Part shown: in pieces, positions 27,745 through 42,700 of the stretch | Layout of the letters: each line of letters begins with the position of its first letter | Position numbering within the stretch: position 1 is the stretch's first letter | Assembly: GCA_964030785.1 (NCBI GenBank) | Contig: OZ034967.1 | Span: 54,684,265 to 54,748,264, forward strand | Direction: 5' to 3' | Origin: Siderastrea siderea | Lineage: Eukaryota > Cnidaria > Anthozoa > Scleractinia > Rhizangiidae | DNA length: 64,000 bases | Made by a program: the position numbers and the translations under genes | The notes under the pieces: model-generated | The model's database searches: none | Seen by the model: only the letters and a program-made list of their open reading frames with translations | What the model was told of the DNA's origin: nothing

Positions 27745-30700
27745 ACATTTGTCGAGCCCCTGTGTTTGACCACAGTGGTTGGTTGGCCATTGCTATGACT
27801 GACTGTTATCACCCGCTTTGCTTAAATGTGTTAATGATTGTCCTAAACTAACATGTTAGCTTCTTTACCTTCTTGACTAAATCCTTGTCCAAAAACTGCT
27901 CTTTGACAGCTTGGAAAAGCAATGCAATAGCTCTTTTCTCACAGATGGGACTGATCAGTGAAATTTGCTTCAAGCACGCCAGCATGGAACTTGATCTGTT
28001 AACACCTTCATCTTCACTCTCCTCTTCACTTAAAGATTCCTTTATTCGATGCAAAAGACATTATGTTATTCACTGAGTTGGAGGTACATATAGAGAAAAA
28101 GTGTGCCCGAGGTACTCAACACCAAGAGATGCTTCAGAAAAAAAAATAAATATGATATCTAAGGGCAACTGCAGTTTGTTAGGTCTGGCTGGTCAGAAAA
28201 ATCACCTTATAGATCTTATGACTTGGATGGAGATTACGTTTACCCTGCCCTTGTAGCATAAAAAAGCCACTTATGCTGTTCCAGCACTGCAGATTTTGTT
28301 ACATCCTCATGATCGTTTTACGCTCTCAATTTAGAGATGGGTACACAGTGTTACAAGGAATGTCAGGTGTAACCATTTGTAGGTTTCAAAGAAAAACCAA
28401 CATATCATTTGAGCTCGCACACAGCCTGACGGGATGGCCACTGCAGCAGCTCGACGTTGACATTAAGCTAGTGAAGTACGTCTCTGTGTCAGAGAGAGTA
28501 AACCTTTGACTTAGTTCATGTGGTTTTAGCTCAAGAGTGTGAGAATGAAATGGTGCTGTTTGTTATGCTCCACATTGTGGCTCTAACTCTTGAGCTTGTA
28601 GATGATTTCCTTAAGTGAGAATGGAGCAGTCAAATTAATTAGCTTCTGAACAGTACTTTTGTGTAGTACTGTTTATTGTGCTGTACAAGATAGTTCTAAA
28701 TTTCGAGCATGTCCATGATGTACTAATGTGTTACCACTTGAATGACAGTTGATGATAACACTTTCCTGTGTTACTGGAGTTTTTTGATATTGTAAAAAAT
28801 CATTTTTGGGACTTTTCTTTGCGGTGGAAGGTTTAATAACATTCACTTACTGCCATTGTATCAGTTAGTGACTGCACCAAGATCTGCGCCACTTGTTCAA
28901 ATATCATGTACTGACGATGACGAGAAGCAGGGACAACGGAGGCATCTGCGACGTGTCTTAAAAATAGCACGTTGATGGCAGAAGCCATGTACATCCTCAA
29001 CATGTGGCTGGAATCACCAAGAAGCTTTGGAAATTCTTCAGTCAGAGAGAGAGATACAGACTCTTTTACAGCTAAAAAAAAGTAGAAATCAGAAAATAAA
29101 AAGAATACTAGTTAAGGTAATAGGAGGGTTCCAGTGACGTTTTGTGCAGTGGGGAGGGGGTGCAACTGGTTTACCAAGTGGGCAAGCATTTCTGAGCTAT
29201 TTTTCATTATTATTGCAGTGCTTTCAATAAGCACCGACGGCCGACGAAAAGCGTCGGCTATTTCGCTCAGAGAAATCGGCTACTTTTCCCCCGAATTGAA
29301 GTAATTACAGGAAGATTCTTTCAAAGCCCCTGTTGATACAGTCGGTTACTCTACTCAAACCAGCTGCCTACTTCAAATTTTATTGAAACCCCTGTTATTG
29401 ACTGAGATGCTTATAACAGCCCAGTGAATACACGTTGCATTTGCCTGGTGACCAGCACTTCAGACAATCCCTGATTTAAAAAGTATTTTGGAGCCGATTA
29501 AAGTTCATGATCAGCAATCAGCAACCAAGCACGACTTTCCCTAGTCAATCAGTCGGACAGAAACCCTTCTTACCTCCAGCCTTGTCTTTCTTAACTTGTG
29601 TCACGCCACACCATGTCTCCTCAGGATCCAACTGGAAAGCAAGGCTCAAAATTTACTACCGTTTTTATAAACACAAGGAAAAGGAGTCAAAATACATTTG
29701 GTGTTGAAGGAGAAGGAGTTAAACTAACATTTGGTACAAAAGTAGGTTGCTCTAGCCACCAAATCACAGGTATACTAGTCGTGACCCATGTTATTTAGTA
29801 CTCGGTTTAAATGTGGTATACAAAATGTATACCACAAATGAAGCTAGCAAATGACCTACAACCAATTGCAAAACTGTTGAGACAATCGCTATATTTTCAG
29901 TCATTTCTGACATTCTCATAATCAATATGCATTCCCCCCCTCCCCCCTTATCAAGCTGTTATGGATTTAGTGATGACATTCAAAGTAACAAGCAACAGCA
30001 TTGAAAGGGGGAGGGGGGTCAGAAATGTATCTCAGTTTTCCATTTGTTTTCAAGAGTGCGTTTTCCGATGGAAATCCAATTTTTTTAGGAGAATGTCTCA
30101 ACAATTTTGCAACTACTTGTAGCTCACAACAGGTCTTGCTGTTGCTTAGCGGTTAGAGCAACCAACCAGCCCACAGGTCATTAATTACAAGCAAAATTAC
30201 GAAGAAATCACGCCCGAGCCTGTTCAGTTCAAGAACTTTACATCTAAGTTTGCCTGTAACTTTAAAGAGACCATCCACTAAAAAGGTGTACCTTCAGAAA
30301 GGTTTCCATGCATTTTGCTATCTGTAATCTTACAGCTGGGCTATACTGAGAGTCCTTTAAACTCCTGCAAAAAAATACATATAGAAAAAATAGACTTGCT
30401 ACCGCTGTGGTGCCCTAGTACACAGCACATAGGACTTGAGATTGGGATGTGTGTTAAGGCCTGGGTCTTTATTTTCACGTTGTAACCTTCCAAAGGGCCA
30501 GACACATTACTTCATTGCACAAACGGGCTAACAGTTCTAGAAGCCAACGTGACTTCTGCTTCAAACAGGAGGGCAAAAAAATGCCCCCTTTCACTTTGTA
30601 CTAAAGAAACCATTTCTGACTGCTGGACATAATCTTTACTGATACCGCTTATAACCAACTTGAGTTGCACCAGTCTTATAAAGGTACCATCATCACACTA

Positions 30701-33700
30701 ATTTTGCTCTTTGCAGCACCACAACAATTGGCTTTAATACTGCTGTGCAGCATGCATGAAATGGCATTGTAATCCTGTAACAGTAGTCTTACCAAAATGC
30801 TTTCAACATATGTGCTGCAATCTCTCTTGAGGGTTCAAGGCTTGAATTTGGGTCTTCCTTGTTACTTAAATGACGGGTGAGCTCCATCAAAAGTTTAAGT
30901 CCTTGACAACATACATTCTGATCCTTCCTATATTTTGACATAGCTTGTCTATGAAGACAAAAGAGATATTGTTACATGACTAATTACTAAAATATAATGG
31001 ACCAATAATAACCACTTTACTTGATTGCAACAGCACTGAGTGGGATGTAGTTTACCACTTTAATATGTGGGCAAGTGAACTCTAAAATGGCCAAGCGAGT
31101 GGACAAGGCTACTTTTGTCACCTTCATGCAAGTGCAACATTTTATCATGAGAAATTCTTTAGATGACATAAATCATCATCATCATCACAAGCCCTTTTCA
31201 CGCCCAGTGTCACATAGAGTGCAAACAAAAGATCACAAGATCACAAAAGAGGCCACAGGTTCAAATCCTGTTGAAGCCCTAAAAACATTTTTTGGGGCTT
31301 AATTCGCAATTGCTTAAATTGTGATCACAACTGCGATGTTCATATCTTCATTTCATTCTTATTTCTGCGGTTCACATCATTTTCATTCTAGTTTTATTCC
31401 TTTCACGGGTTAAGATGAACTCAATAAATTGGCGTGCTCCCAATGTATGGGTCTTTATAGCTCAGTTGGTAGAGCACTGCAGCGTGAATGCAGAGGCCAC
31501 GGGTTTAAATCCCATTGAAGCCCCAAAAATATTTCTTCGGGCTTAATTCACAATTGCTTAAATTCCAATTGGAAAAGGCGATGTTCACATCTTCCTTTCA
31601 TTTGTATTTCCACAGTTCACATCATTTTCGTTCTACAGAGAAAACATTTAACTTTGTGAAATCAATACAAAAACAAATCTTGATTTGGTGTTTTCCTCCC
31701 CACTGCAGGTATGAAGATCAAAGTTAACAAACCGGTTATCGACTGATCCAGCATTTCTGTGGCAAGACCTAAACCCTTCCATGACTCTGACAAACACCAA
31801 CAGGGTAACCGACAAATATTATGATGATCTCAAAACAACCGTTAAAAAATTAACATTTGCTCAATAAATGCAAGCCAACTAAAAATTAAAAATACCTAAA
31901 GACATCCATGAGGACTTCCAAGTGAACACTTGAGAGAGGACTGCTGCTGGATGCCAAGGCAAAGGCTACAGTAAAGTACTGTGGGGAAAAAGTGGTAATT
32001 ATGGTCAGTAACCATACCACCCACGACCCAGTTCACAAGTGCTATAACTACAGTAATACTCTTTCGGCATTACAAATGCCATGAATGTAAGAATAGCAAA
32101 GGGTACAGGGTACGTACCAACTTCAGATCACCTTCTTTAGACACATTAAATTCCTACAAAGAAAAATGGAAAGCACGTACATATGTTAACTGTTGGGTAA
32201 GGACAAAAAAACTTTTCTGAAAAGTCAATTTTGAGAATCAATCATATTGGGAAAATAAAAAATGCATAACCTTTTTTATATCGGCCTAGAATAGCGGCAA
32301 TGACGTTTGCCCAGAAGGGTATTGTCCTTGTCCAGGGAGATGAGTAAGATGTCTTATTGGCGCCAACAGTCTGATTTCCAAAGCATGAAACGACTATAAG
32401 CACTTAGACTATAAGCACTTAGACAAACGGGATGGGACAATAATCAACCTTCCCCACATTTTGTGAGGTTTTTTCCTAACGTGTTAACCAGTATGCTTTT
32501 GTACACCCGGTTGGAGAAAGGTATTGCAGAGTGGATTTTCTTACCACAGGCCATAATAAAAGTTTACAGATGAGGTTTTGAACTGCCAACCTTCAGTTCG
32601 AAAGTGCAAGAGTCTTACAACTCGCGCCCATCCCACATCAAGAAGAATGTTCAAGGAAAATGAGAAAAACTCTCGTACATATACACTTCCCAAATAGTCT
32701 TTCCTACACCTTAAGCGTCCCCTAACTAGAGGTACGAATGTAGAATTGCAAGGACCACACATGAATGTCCACTTACAGGTTCGACTACACTCAGTTAAAC
32801 CCCATCTAATCACACAAGTTGAAGGAACAAGTTGGTAACCTTACCTCTGACCTAAGGAAGTCAATAATTTTCTCTTTGATATCGTTTGGATGAGGATCAA
32901 TGCAAACAGCAAAATCATTACCGTTGTGCACGGACCAGCTGCACAGAAATCTTGCACAACAATCTCTAAGTGAGGAATGCACTGCAAAGGTTTAGAGACA
33001 GGGGAATTAATGGTTAGGCGGCGCCACAGTACCTGAATTCTAGTTTCTTGGAGCAATTATCCCCTTAGTGCTTCAATAGTACAGACCATGGAGTCTTAAT
33101 GGCTCAATGATATGGTCTACATTCGAGCATTCTTTAACTCTTAGGGCCTGGCTAAACTAGGAAACATTGTTGAGGAAACATTGCTGCAGATGCAAATGTT
33201 TCCCAGTTTAGGCACGCAAGAAACATGTTGCGGAAGCATATTTTGCGTCTTGGAAGTAAGGAAATGTTTCTGAATCAAGTCAAAAACATTTTTCCTTCAC
33301 AGACGCAAATTTTGCTTCCAAAACGTATGTTTCCCAGTTTAGCCATCCAAGGAAACTGTCTGGAAACAATGTTTCTGCAACAATGTTTCCTAGTATTTAC
33401 TACACCCCCTCCATAATGTACTATTCCATTGCAAAATTGCCTGTATTGATAACAATCGCATTTACACAGCTGAGTGCAGTCAATGTGAAGGAGCGCGTGT
33501 CTAAGAACACAACAGTGCTCCAACCACCAATCTGAAAGGTAAAAGTGTTACCTACTAACTACTCAACCAACAGACCTCCAAAATTATGTGACTATTAATA
33601 AATGAAAGCAAAGGGTGTTCTTAAGTCTACAAAAATAACTAGAAAAAATTCATATATAGACAAATACATTACCTCATAAGAAAACTATCCATTTATTCAG

Positions 33701-36700
33701 CTTGGTTATTACAGTCGAAGCTCTCGTAAGCAACCACCTCAGGAATTCAGTAAAGGTGGTCGCAACTAGAGCTGGTCGCTTACGAGAATGTGCTCTCGAA
33801 AGTGACCACGTGGTTGCTTTGAAAAGCAGAAAGCTTGGCATATGTTGGTGGTTACTAATAGTATTGTAGTAAAAGTCTTAAATAGTTTTTAACTGCCCAT
33901 CGCAGAAGAGGCTCGCATATGCACAAGTCAATGAACCATTGGTGCTTTTGTTATGTATTACTAAATTTGGTCAAGACGTGAGTGCTCTTATTTTTTTGCT
34001 GACTGAGTGGTTGCTTACGAGAACTTAAAAACAAAGGAAAAGTCCAGTTGGAAAGTCTCAAAAGTGGTCGTGGTCGCTTACCAGAGCAGTCACTTATGAC
34101 GGCTTTAACTTTCAGAGATTAAGTGACAATTCAAACAGGGTTTCACAATTCTGGTCATAAGTAGAGCTGGTCGCTTATGAGGGTAGTTGCAAGGAGAGCT
34201 TCGACTGTATTTTAAGGCCTTGACTAACTTGATCTATAACTTTTCTATTGGCAATGCAGTGAAAACTTAGCTTAATTTAGATGGAAAAATAAACAGTCAA
34301 TAGCGTTTTCCAAGATTTACCAGTTTTTATACTTTTCTTCTGTGACTGACTGTGTGTTCCCGGAATGGTTGTGACCTCCTCACTTGATGACATATCAGAT
34401 TCAAAGTCATCAAAGCCATCCATCTCATCTACTGAGACCAAACTTGTGCTTTGGTTAAGGAAACTCCTTTCTGTGATGTCAAGATGACTACAACTGGTTC
34501 CTGATGTAGACTGCCCCCACTGAGAAAAGATACAGTTTTGATGACTGAGTGACAAAAGGAGAATTACTATTTCAAGGCATTTTGAGGTATTAAATGAGAG
34601 AGCTCGGGACTGAGAGCCTTTTGCCGGATTAACCACTTGTTTTATGTTGGTCAGTCTGACTGTTTGCTGCCCTTTTTTAACATTTTGGAATCTGTGGTCA
34701 TGTTTTTAGGTACAGTGTTGCTGCATTTCATGTGGCATACACTTCCAAATATTTTATGTGACACCTTGTTCCACCAGCATCACACGACTTTTACGGGTCC
34801 CTACAAAATCTAGAAAACACGGTCACATCAATTTATTGATATTACCTCTCCACTGTAAATAGCAACAACATCATTCAGCAATGAAATAGGCGTTTTTTCT
34901 CTCAATAGCATTCCAACAAACAGTTCAGATGAATTCTTTCTAACCTGCAAGTTCATATTCAAAATGTTAGAACGAGGGTTAAAATCGATCGATAAATAAT
35001 TTCATAAACGTATACCAGGTTCAAGTTACTGTGTGGCTCACTAGTAGCCTTGCTGACTTTTGAAGTGTCCCTTGCAGTCACACCATGCGTGTGCCATGTT
35101 TAAACTGAGAAATTCTACGTTCTTTTTCACCTTTGATTTTTCCCAGCTATAACTGATGCAAATATTTCATTTTTTTGTTTACAAATTCCTGTGGGAGAAC
35201 TGAATACAAAGGGAAAAAAAGACTAACTATATCCAGGATTGGTCTGTTCGCTTCAACGTCAGGTGAGAGATGGCAGGGTGGCAGGGTGGCCGAGTGGTTA
35301 GGGTGCTGGACTTCGAGTCCGTGGGTCCCAGGTCGGAATCCCACTCTGAGCACTTCATGAATTTGTTTCACGGCAGTCCCGAGTTATTAATCCTTCAGCT
35401 GCGCTTGTAAATAGCCAACTGGTTTGCCTCCCACTAGTTGGATTTCTTAAATTTTTTGTTTCAGTTGTTACCTAGTTCTTAGAATTGTAAAGCGCTTAGA
35501 GACGTTGTAATAAGCGCTATATAAGCTTTGTATATTATTATTATATTATGTGAAATATCGATCGAACCTAACTACAAGAACTATAATTTTAATGCACTTT
35601 ATGATTAACTTACAGGTAACATAGTGAATATTCTTTCGAGTTCTGTAATGATTCCAGCAAGAACTTCCATCCTTGTTACTAGTTCCAGCTCATGGGAGAC
35701 GCTAATCTCGCTCATACCATCTGCCACTTTCTTTAATAGGTTCTGCAGCGATTATAGTTGTTTTAATACAAAAAAGAACTGTTAACAATACGTTACATTC
35801 TCTTAATTCATGTTGTTTTCTATCCAGTCTCAACTTAAGGCGAAGACAACAACAATGTGGTTGTTGTTACACGAATGACTTCATGCTTTGTACTCAACCC
35901 TTGAACGTTTTTTAAGTCCTTTTAAGGTTTAAAATAGTGACAGGCCAAAACCTACTCCCACTATTGTCCCCTAGCCCACTCTATAACTGAGTTCTCCCAA
36001 ACAGGTCTCTCGGAGGTTTTCCCTTTTTCCTTCACAGCAATGTCACTAGTATGGATTTTCCTTTCTTTTGATGCAAACTGGTATTTCAAGTGACAAAAAA
36101 ATAAGGACATCTAACGCCACATTTAGCCCCTCGTAGACTGTTCTACTGATATTTATATAGGTAAAATGGTTGCTCATCAAATACCAAATTGGAAACAACT
36201 TGTTCTGCATTTAAATTTATCCACTGCCAGTTTAAAAAAATATGCGATGGAAATGGCAAATGAAATCAAAAGTGGCTGCACGGAGAAACCAGAATGCTGG
36301 TGTGCCATAACCAATAAATAGCTTGGGAAAAACGCAATGCTTCTATACTCACCCCAAGTGTTCTGTTTATAGGTAGATTCCTTACTTCCTTTTCAGTGAA
36401 CGAGTTGTTCTTCAGGAAGTAAACCATGACTTGACATGCCAAGCTACAGAACCTGACAAGCCCTTCAATTTTTGCACCAAATGACACGAAGCGTTCTTTG
36501 GACACACCAGCGGACGACTAAAAAAGAAGGTAACATCGTCACATGCAAGGTCAAACAATATATCAAGTTTTTTGAGAGGCATCAAAACGCTCACAGAACT
36601 GGGCCATGAAGACAAGATTTGTCTGACGCCATAAATCAATCAAAACGAAGGAACTAGTTTTTTCAAAGCCAAATTACCGAACATCCCCCAGTGACCGACT

Positions 36701-39700
36701 TGGGTGTTGAGACAATTTGCCCAGGGCTAACAACACGTGCCATTTGAGAGGTTTATTCATTCCGTTTTGCAACAAATACGTTCCAAACATCTGAACTATT
36801 CTTATCTTCCTTTCCTTTTCGTTTTTAAATTTACTTGGCTTTCAACGCTGTCTACCAGTTCTGACCTTGACGCCCACAGCAATTCCCTGTCAAATGACAT
36901 CTGTACTAATCTTACTGCTGATTAAAAAATTGGAAATAATAATAATACTAAATAATAATACAGTTTTTCTTTACCTGAACTTCAAGCGTTTCACACAGAA
37001 GAGTAGCTGTTTGAGAAAGTCTTTCACACAACAAAGTACAAAGAGAATCAATCTTTTTATTGTATTTGGATAGGTCCAATGTTTTCCTTGGCATTTGGTC
37101 CCTGTCTCCACTCCACTTTTGAGTATTATCCTATATTACAAGAGATAAACAAACAATAAGAGTTCCTTAACTGTTACTGTAAACTCTAATTGTGAAATGA
37201 ATAGATGCTACCCTCACAAATTTGTTTAAAGAATGTTCCAGCAGATATTCTGCGAATCAAGCCAGCAGTGTATTTCTACCTTAGAGCAAGAAAATGCAAG
37301 TTTCAAACTCCATGTTAACGTCAATTGCTTTTTCTGTCACCATAATTACTGACTGATAAACAACTCTTAGATAGCTGTCAAAAAGTATAATCTAAGAAAA
37401 TACTAACGACAGTGTGGTTCAATCCAAGATGCTTGTTTGGAGCTTAAGTACATGAAAAAACACATGCAGCGTACTAAAAAAGTGAAGCAATAATGTGCAC
37501 AAGACCTCATCAAAGGTTGACTTTAAGTAAACTTCTTGCATCTGGATAAGGATTCTCTCGGCATTTAGAGGGAATTCATCATGGGACTGGCATCTAGGAT
37601 TAACGGTTAAAATAGAAACAGTTACTGAAAACAAATACCAAGTCGTATTAGTTTTGCTTATTTGTCTCTTAATCTAACATTTACGAGTCACTTACACTGA
37701 AGAGTCCGTGTGAAAAATCTCGAAAGCATTGGAGAACTTATGTGTCAGAGACACTAGAACACCAGCTAGCAACTGCACATTAGGCAACCTAACACAAAAA
37801 CAAAAGCAAAGAATAAAAAACTGAATAACTGAAAAAAAAACAAAATGCCTCATATAGATGGACTACCAGTTCTCGAAAAGGCTGCAGGTGGTAACATCCA
37901 TTGCTCTCAAAAACAAGCTTTGGATGCCATCGCAATGCGTTTATGAAGTGATGAATACTAAGCGCTGACAAGCCACGTGACAGTGAGAAATATTCATCAC
38001 TTGATTAAGGCAATGCTTGTGTTTGAGAGAGACTTGTGTTAGAAAGAGACTTTCCTAATGATTAAGAAGTTAGTTCTTTCAAAAATCAACACCCTATTTT
38101 ATATGTATTTCTTAATACCTCCATGAAGTTTTACCAGCCCAAAATGTCAGAACCTCGTTGGTGCCATCACTTTCTTCATCTACTGGCAAAATCCAGTTAA
38201 GAAGCCGATATCGCAAGGGATATGAACCTTTACTCAGTAAAGTAAATCGTACAGGTGATACGGACTGGACGTTTTCAGGCAAAGGGTGGAACTGCAAATA
38301 CGTTGCTAGGAATTCCACAGAGGTCCTTAAGGACAAACAGAAAAACGAACTCGGTTACAAATTGCTTACATATAAAAATTTTTCGTATTATTGAACAATA
38401 AATCAACAACAACAATTCATTACCTCACAAAAGAATAGCCCTTTCACAGACAACGTTTCTCGTTTGCATTACAATGTATTTGAACGTAGATGTGAGGAAA
38501 TTTCAGACAGAAACTGCAAAATTACCAGAAATTGCCTCACATCCACGTTCAAATACATTGTAATGCAAATGAGAAACGTTAACGGTGAAAAGGGCTATTA
38601 CACACAAATTGTCCACAGGAAACGAAAACACAGGTGTCACGGTTCGCAAAGCTACGAGGCAACCTGTAGCATCGAAAGGACTTATGAAACAAGCCCTGTT
38701 TTCTACAGTGTACAAGAAAAGCCAGAGTTACAGATCAATGCTGTCATCGTCACATTTTTTACTTATTTCTTGAATCTATCTGAAACATTTAACATATGCA
38801 ACACAAAGCAAGAAAACAAGGCAGCTAAGTGAGATAAAATAACACAAAAACAGAAGGCCAAGGTGGAGACTTGGATGAAAAAAACTGACCGCAAATAAGA
38901 GAGGATCAAGGGTAAGAGAGCTACTCCCCCATATAGGCCCAATCCCTATCCTAATCCCTCTGAAGTTATTTTTAGTAACAAATGGTGGGAAATTCAAATT
39001 TCAAATAACTTATTGAGTTTTAAAGCAATTACCCTGAATTTTCGCGGCAATATAGAACTCGTCATTCTGTAAAATTTCATGACTTTAATTTTTCCAATTT
39101 CGACATTTTTTTGCCGGCAAAATGACGTCACAAAGTTGGCGCCAAATTTTGCTTTTAGCATTGAGGGATATCTTATGTTGGTTTCTGAATGACCTTGTTA
39201 CACAGATCTCAAAACTGAAAAAAAATAATGAAATATGTTGATCCACTCAAAGATATAACGTTTTGAAATTTGAATTTTGTTACTAAAAATAACTTAAGGT
39301 ATTCCTGGAGGCTAAAGTGACCCTTTTCAAATCGGTTGACTTTTAAGCAGCTTTAAGTTTGTCGCAAGATGAGTTTGTTTGCAAATTTTCAGTTCAAAGG
39401 AATTTGTATTTAGCGAGATATGAGCAACTGAAGTTCCGTCTCCAAGGAAAATTTCGCGGGTACATGTAAATTTCCACAGCAGACGGCTAAAAAATGTAAT
39501 TGCAGTTTACGAAAACATCCCCTACGGCGCGTGAATTTGCCAGTTTACGATCTCGAGTTTCGATTGCGAAATTATCACAAGTCACACTCTTTGCTTAATG
39601 CACCTTATTCACTCTAGTTTAAATGGAATATTACAAGTTACCTTTCTCTCATGAAACACAATCAGCATTTCGGCGGTAGAAGTGTACTGAAATATATTTT

Positions 39701-42700
39701 TCTTCTACGAAGACGGGGCAATGCAAGTTTTGTTCATGACATTGAAATACTAGCCGTCGGCCAGAGTTATCGAAGACAACCTCTTATTACAGGTCGCTGA
39801 AATCGCAATCTTGTCCTTTACAAAATACAACACAGTATTTAAAAATATCTGTGGAAGTTTCATTTTATTATAAAGAGCAGAGGTTCTTTAGTACTTGGTG
39901 GAATAATTCTGATATTTGCGACACATGAACGAATCAATCTGTCAACGCCACGCTCCACGAGATTGGTTGCCAAGGAAAGGTGTCATTGTTTATGCTGGCG
40001 CTTCTGATTGGTTTCGCGGGAAAAATAGCCCACCTAAAAAGGAAAGACGGGCCAAAAAACCAGCACTATTTTGCGTTTTTCCACCGGAAAACATGACTAA
40101 AAGGCTCAACAACATGGCTGCCGTGGAAAACAGTTCGGAGGAAAGCTGTAGACCGATTTTCTTTCGATTTTGCGCTAAAAAATACGATTTTCATCAAAGG
40201 TGGGGATTTATATATTACAATATTTATTCTTTGGTTCATCGAACAGACTTGAAACTTGCAGGACTTAAACTATATGCGTGTACGATGTTTTCTTTGGCAG
40301 TACGTCAAGTGTTGTCAAATATCTGTCCCGCGATGACTTCAAGCATTCTATAAATGAGCAGAATTGAATTTTGCGGCATAACATTTTTCGATTTGCCTTT
40401 TCTGTGACGTACTGCCACAAGATTTAAGGTTTCGGTGACACACATAGATCGGAAAAAGCTTTCTGAATTAAGTTAAATGAATTCTCTTTGAGTTATATTT
40501 AAAAAATGGAGAACCAAGAATATTTTGACCACACCCAAAAGTATCAGATTACGGGAATTCTTTACATGCTTTCTGAATAAAACTATTTTTTAACGAATCT
40601 ACACATAATGTTGTATCGTCTTAGTTTGTTAATATGACCAAGTTTGAACAAATATTTCTACAGAATTGGGACATAAAAATAAGTGGCAAAAATGTCCAAA
40701 TTAGCCTCCAGGAATACCTTAAGAGGGATTAGGATGGGAATAGAGCCTATATGGGAGATTAACTCTCTTACCCCTTCACCCTCTCTTGCCACAACTCAGG
40801 GCCTAAAGAAGAACAGTTAACCTGTTTAAAATGTGGTTTTAAACGATTTGAACCTTGGAAACTAACACATTCGAATTGTATTTTTTAGTCCAAACACTGC
40901 ATCATAAACATTAACCTGTTCTCCAGATTTAACATCATGGCTTAACACCTTGAGTGAAATTTCCTAATCAAATATCAGCTAGGTAATGCGGCACTTGGTG
41001 TGCAATAAGGAATGTTTTCTTTACATTCATGGTGATGGTTTAGACTTGTTTCATCTACAGTGTAAACGGCCTTTACCCCTTACTGCATTCTGTAAAAGAG
41101 CCCATCCAACATATTTTACCTTGATGGAATCCCACTGCCAAAGATAACACAAAACGCATCTGGATCTGGTTGAAGATGTTCCTGTGTACATGAAGAGCAA
41201 GAGGGTAACTAGGGTGTCAGTCTTGTAATGAGAAAACTGCTTTTACTTTGTCATGAGCAGGGACTACACAAAAAGGGATCCAAGTTCTCAATGACTTTCT
41301 GCACACTGGCCAGTTGCTCTAACCAACAACATGGTTTCCAGAGAGATCAGTTTTCAAAATTCCTAGACTTTCCCCAACTTTTCCCTCAAAAACTGTCCTT
41401 TCCACCTATTTTATTACCCACGACGGCAGTTCCCATTATTCATTCAGCAAAACAAAAATGATCGCCGAGATGACAGTGACCTGAAATTTTTCTTTCAGCC
41501 TTTGATGCGAATCAATTAATGCTGCTAAAATTTCATTTTCGCTGACTTCTCTTCAAAATGTCAATCTTCCCTGAGTCAGAATGCAATTCCCTGACCTTCA
41601 AGAATTTCCCCTGACCATTCCCTGACCTGCAGCACCCCTAAGTAAGCAGCATACTATAACCTGTGAAAGGTAAAAGGGGCACTACAATACCCAAATGGAA
41701 GGAATTCTATCACCCTCTGAAAGTCACGAGGGGCAATACATCATCTAGATGGAAGGAGATCTATCAACCCTGAGAGGAACTGCAGGCAATAGAGAATCCA
41801 AACAGAAGAAGCTCTATCAAAATGTAACAGGAATGATAGGCTGTACAATATGCAACTGGAAGAAATTCTTTCAACCCGTGAAAAGCAAGAGGGGTAGCAG
41901 AATATCCAAATGAAAGGAATTCTATTAACCTGTGAAAGGTACTAGGTGCGTTACAATATCCAAATTGGAAGGAGCTCTATCAGCCTGTGAAATGGTACGA
42001 GCAGCAATACAATATCTAACTGGAAGGAGTTCCACCTTCTTGTGAAAGGTTACAAGGGGCAGTACAATCTCCTAATGGAAAGAATTCTATCTACTTGTGA
42101 AAGGTACAAGGGGCAGTAAATATCCAAATGGAAGGTTCTATCTACTTAAGAGAGCTACACGGGGCAGTACAATGTCCACATGGAAAGAGGGGCAGTGCAA
42201 AGTTGAAAGCGTTTCTGTCAGTCTCTGCAAGGTACTGGGGGCAGTACAATATTCAAATGGAAGAAGCTGTATCAACCAGTGAGAGGTACCGGGGCAGAGC
42301 AATAACCAAAAAGATTCCAATGGAAGGAGTTCTATAACCTGTTAAAGGTATTTGGGGCAGAACAATGTCCAAATGCAAGGAATTCTGTAAAAAGTAAAGG
42401 GGAGAGTAAAATGTCCACATGAAAAGAGTTCTGTCAATCTCTGAAATCTAGTGGGGGAAGTGCATTGTCTCAGTAACACTCTAAGGTTGCAAACCTTAGA
42501 GAGTCACAAAAGCACAATGGTGTAGTCTACCTTCAGCAGAGTAGTAAGAAGAAAAAACCCACAGTCTGTAAGATGCTTGATTCCAATAACTCGTAATGCA
42601 GATAACCAAATTTGCTTTAGGGTTAAATGAATTGGGTCAATAACTAAACTGTCCAACTGCTGTCTTCGTTTTGAGAAACAATGCACAAGAGCCTCAATGC

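Noticed and set aside
27593..27790. Poly-Asn frame
   Set aside because: Translation of the (TTA)n microsatellite.
33275..33523. 82-codon minus-strand Cys-rich frame considered as an ATM exon
   Set aside because: Much of it lies in a MITE, it matches no ATM segment, and exons 22 and 23 join in phase without it.
39916..40353. 145-codon plus-strand frame inside the nested transposons
   Set aside because: No known domain or transposase motif; it lies wholly within a non-autonomous repeat.
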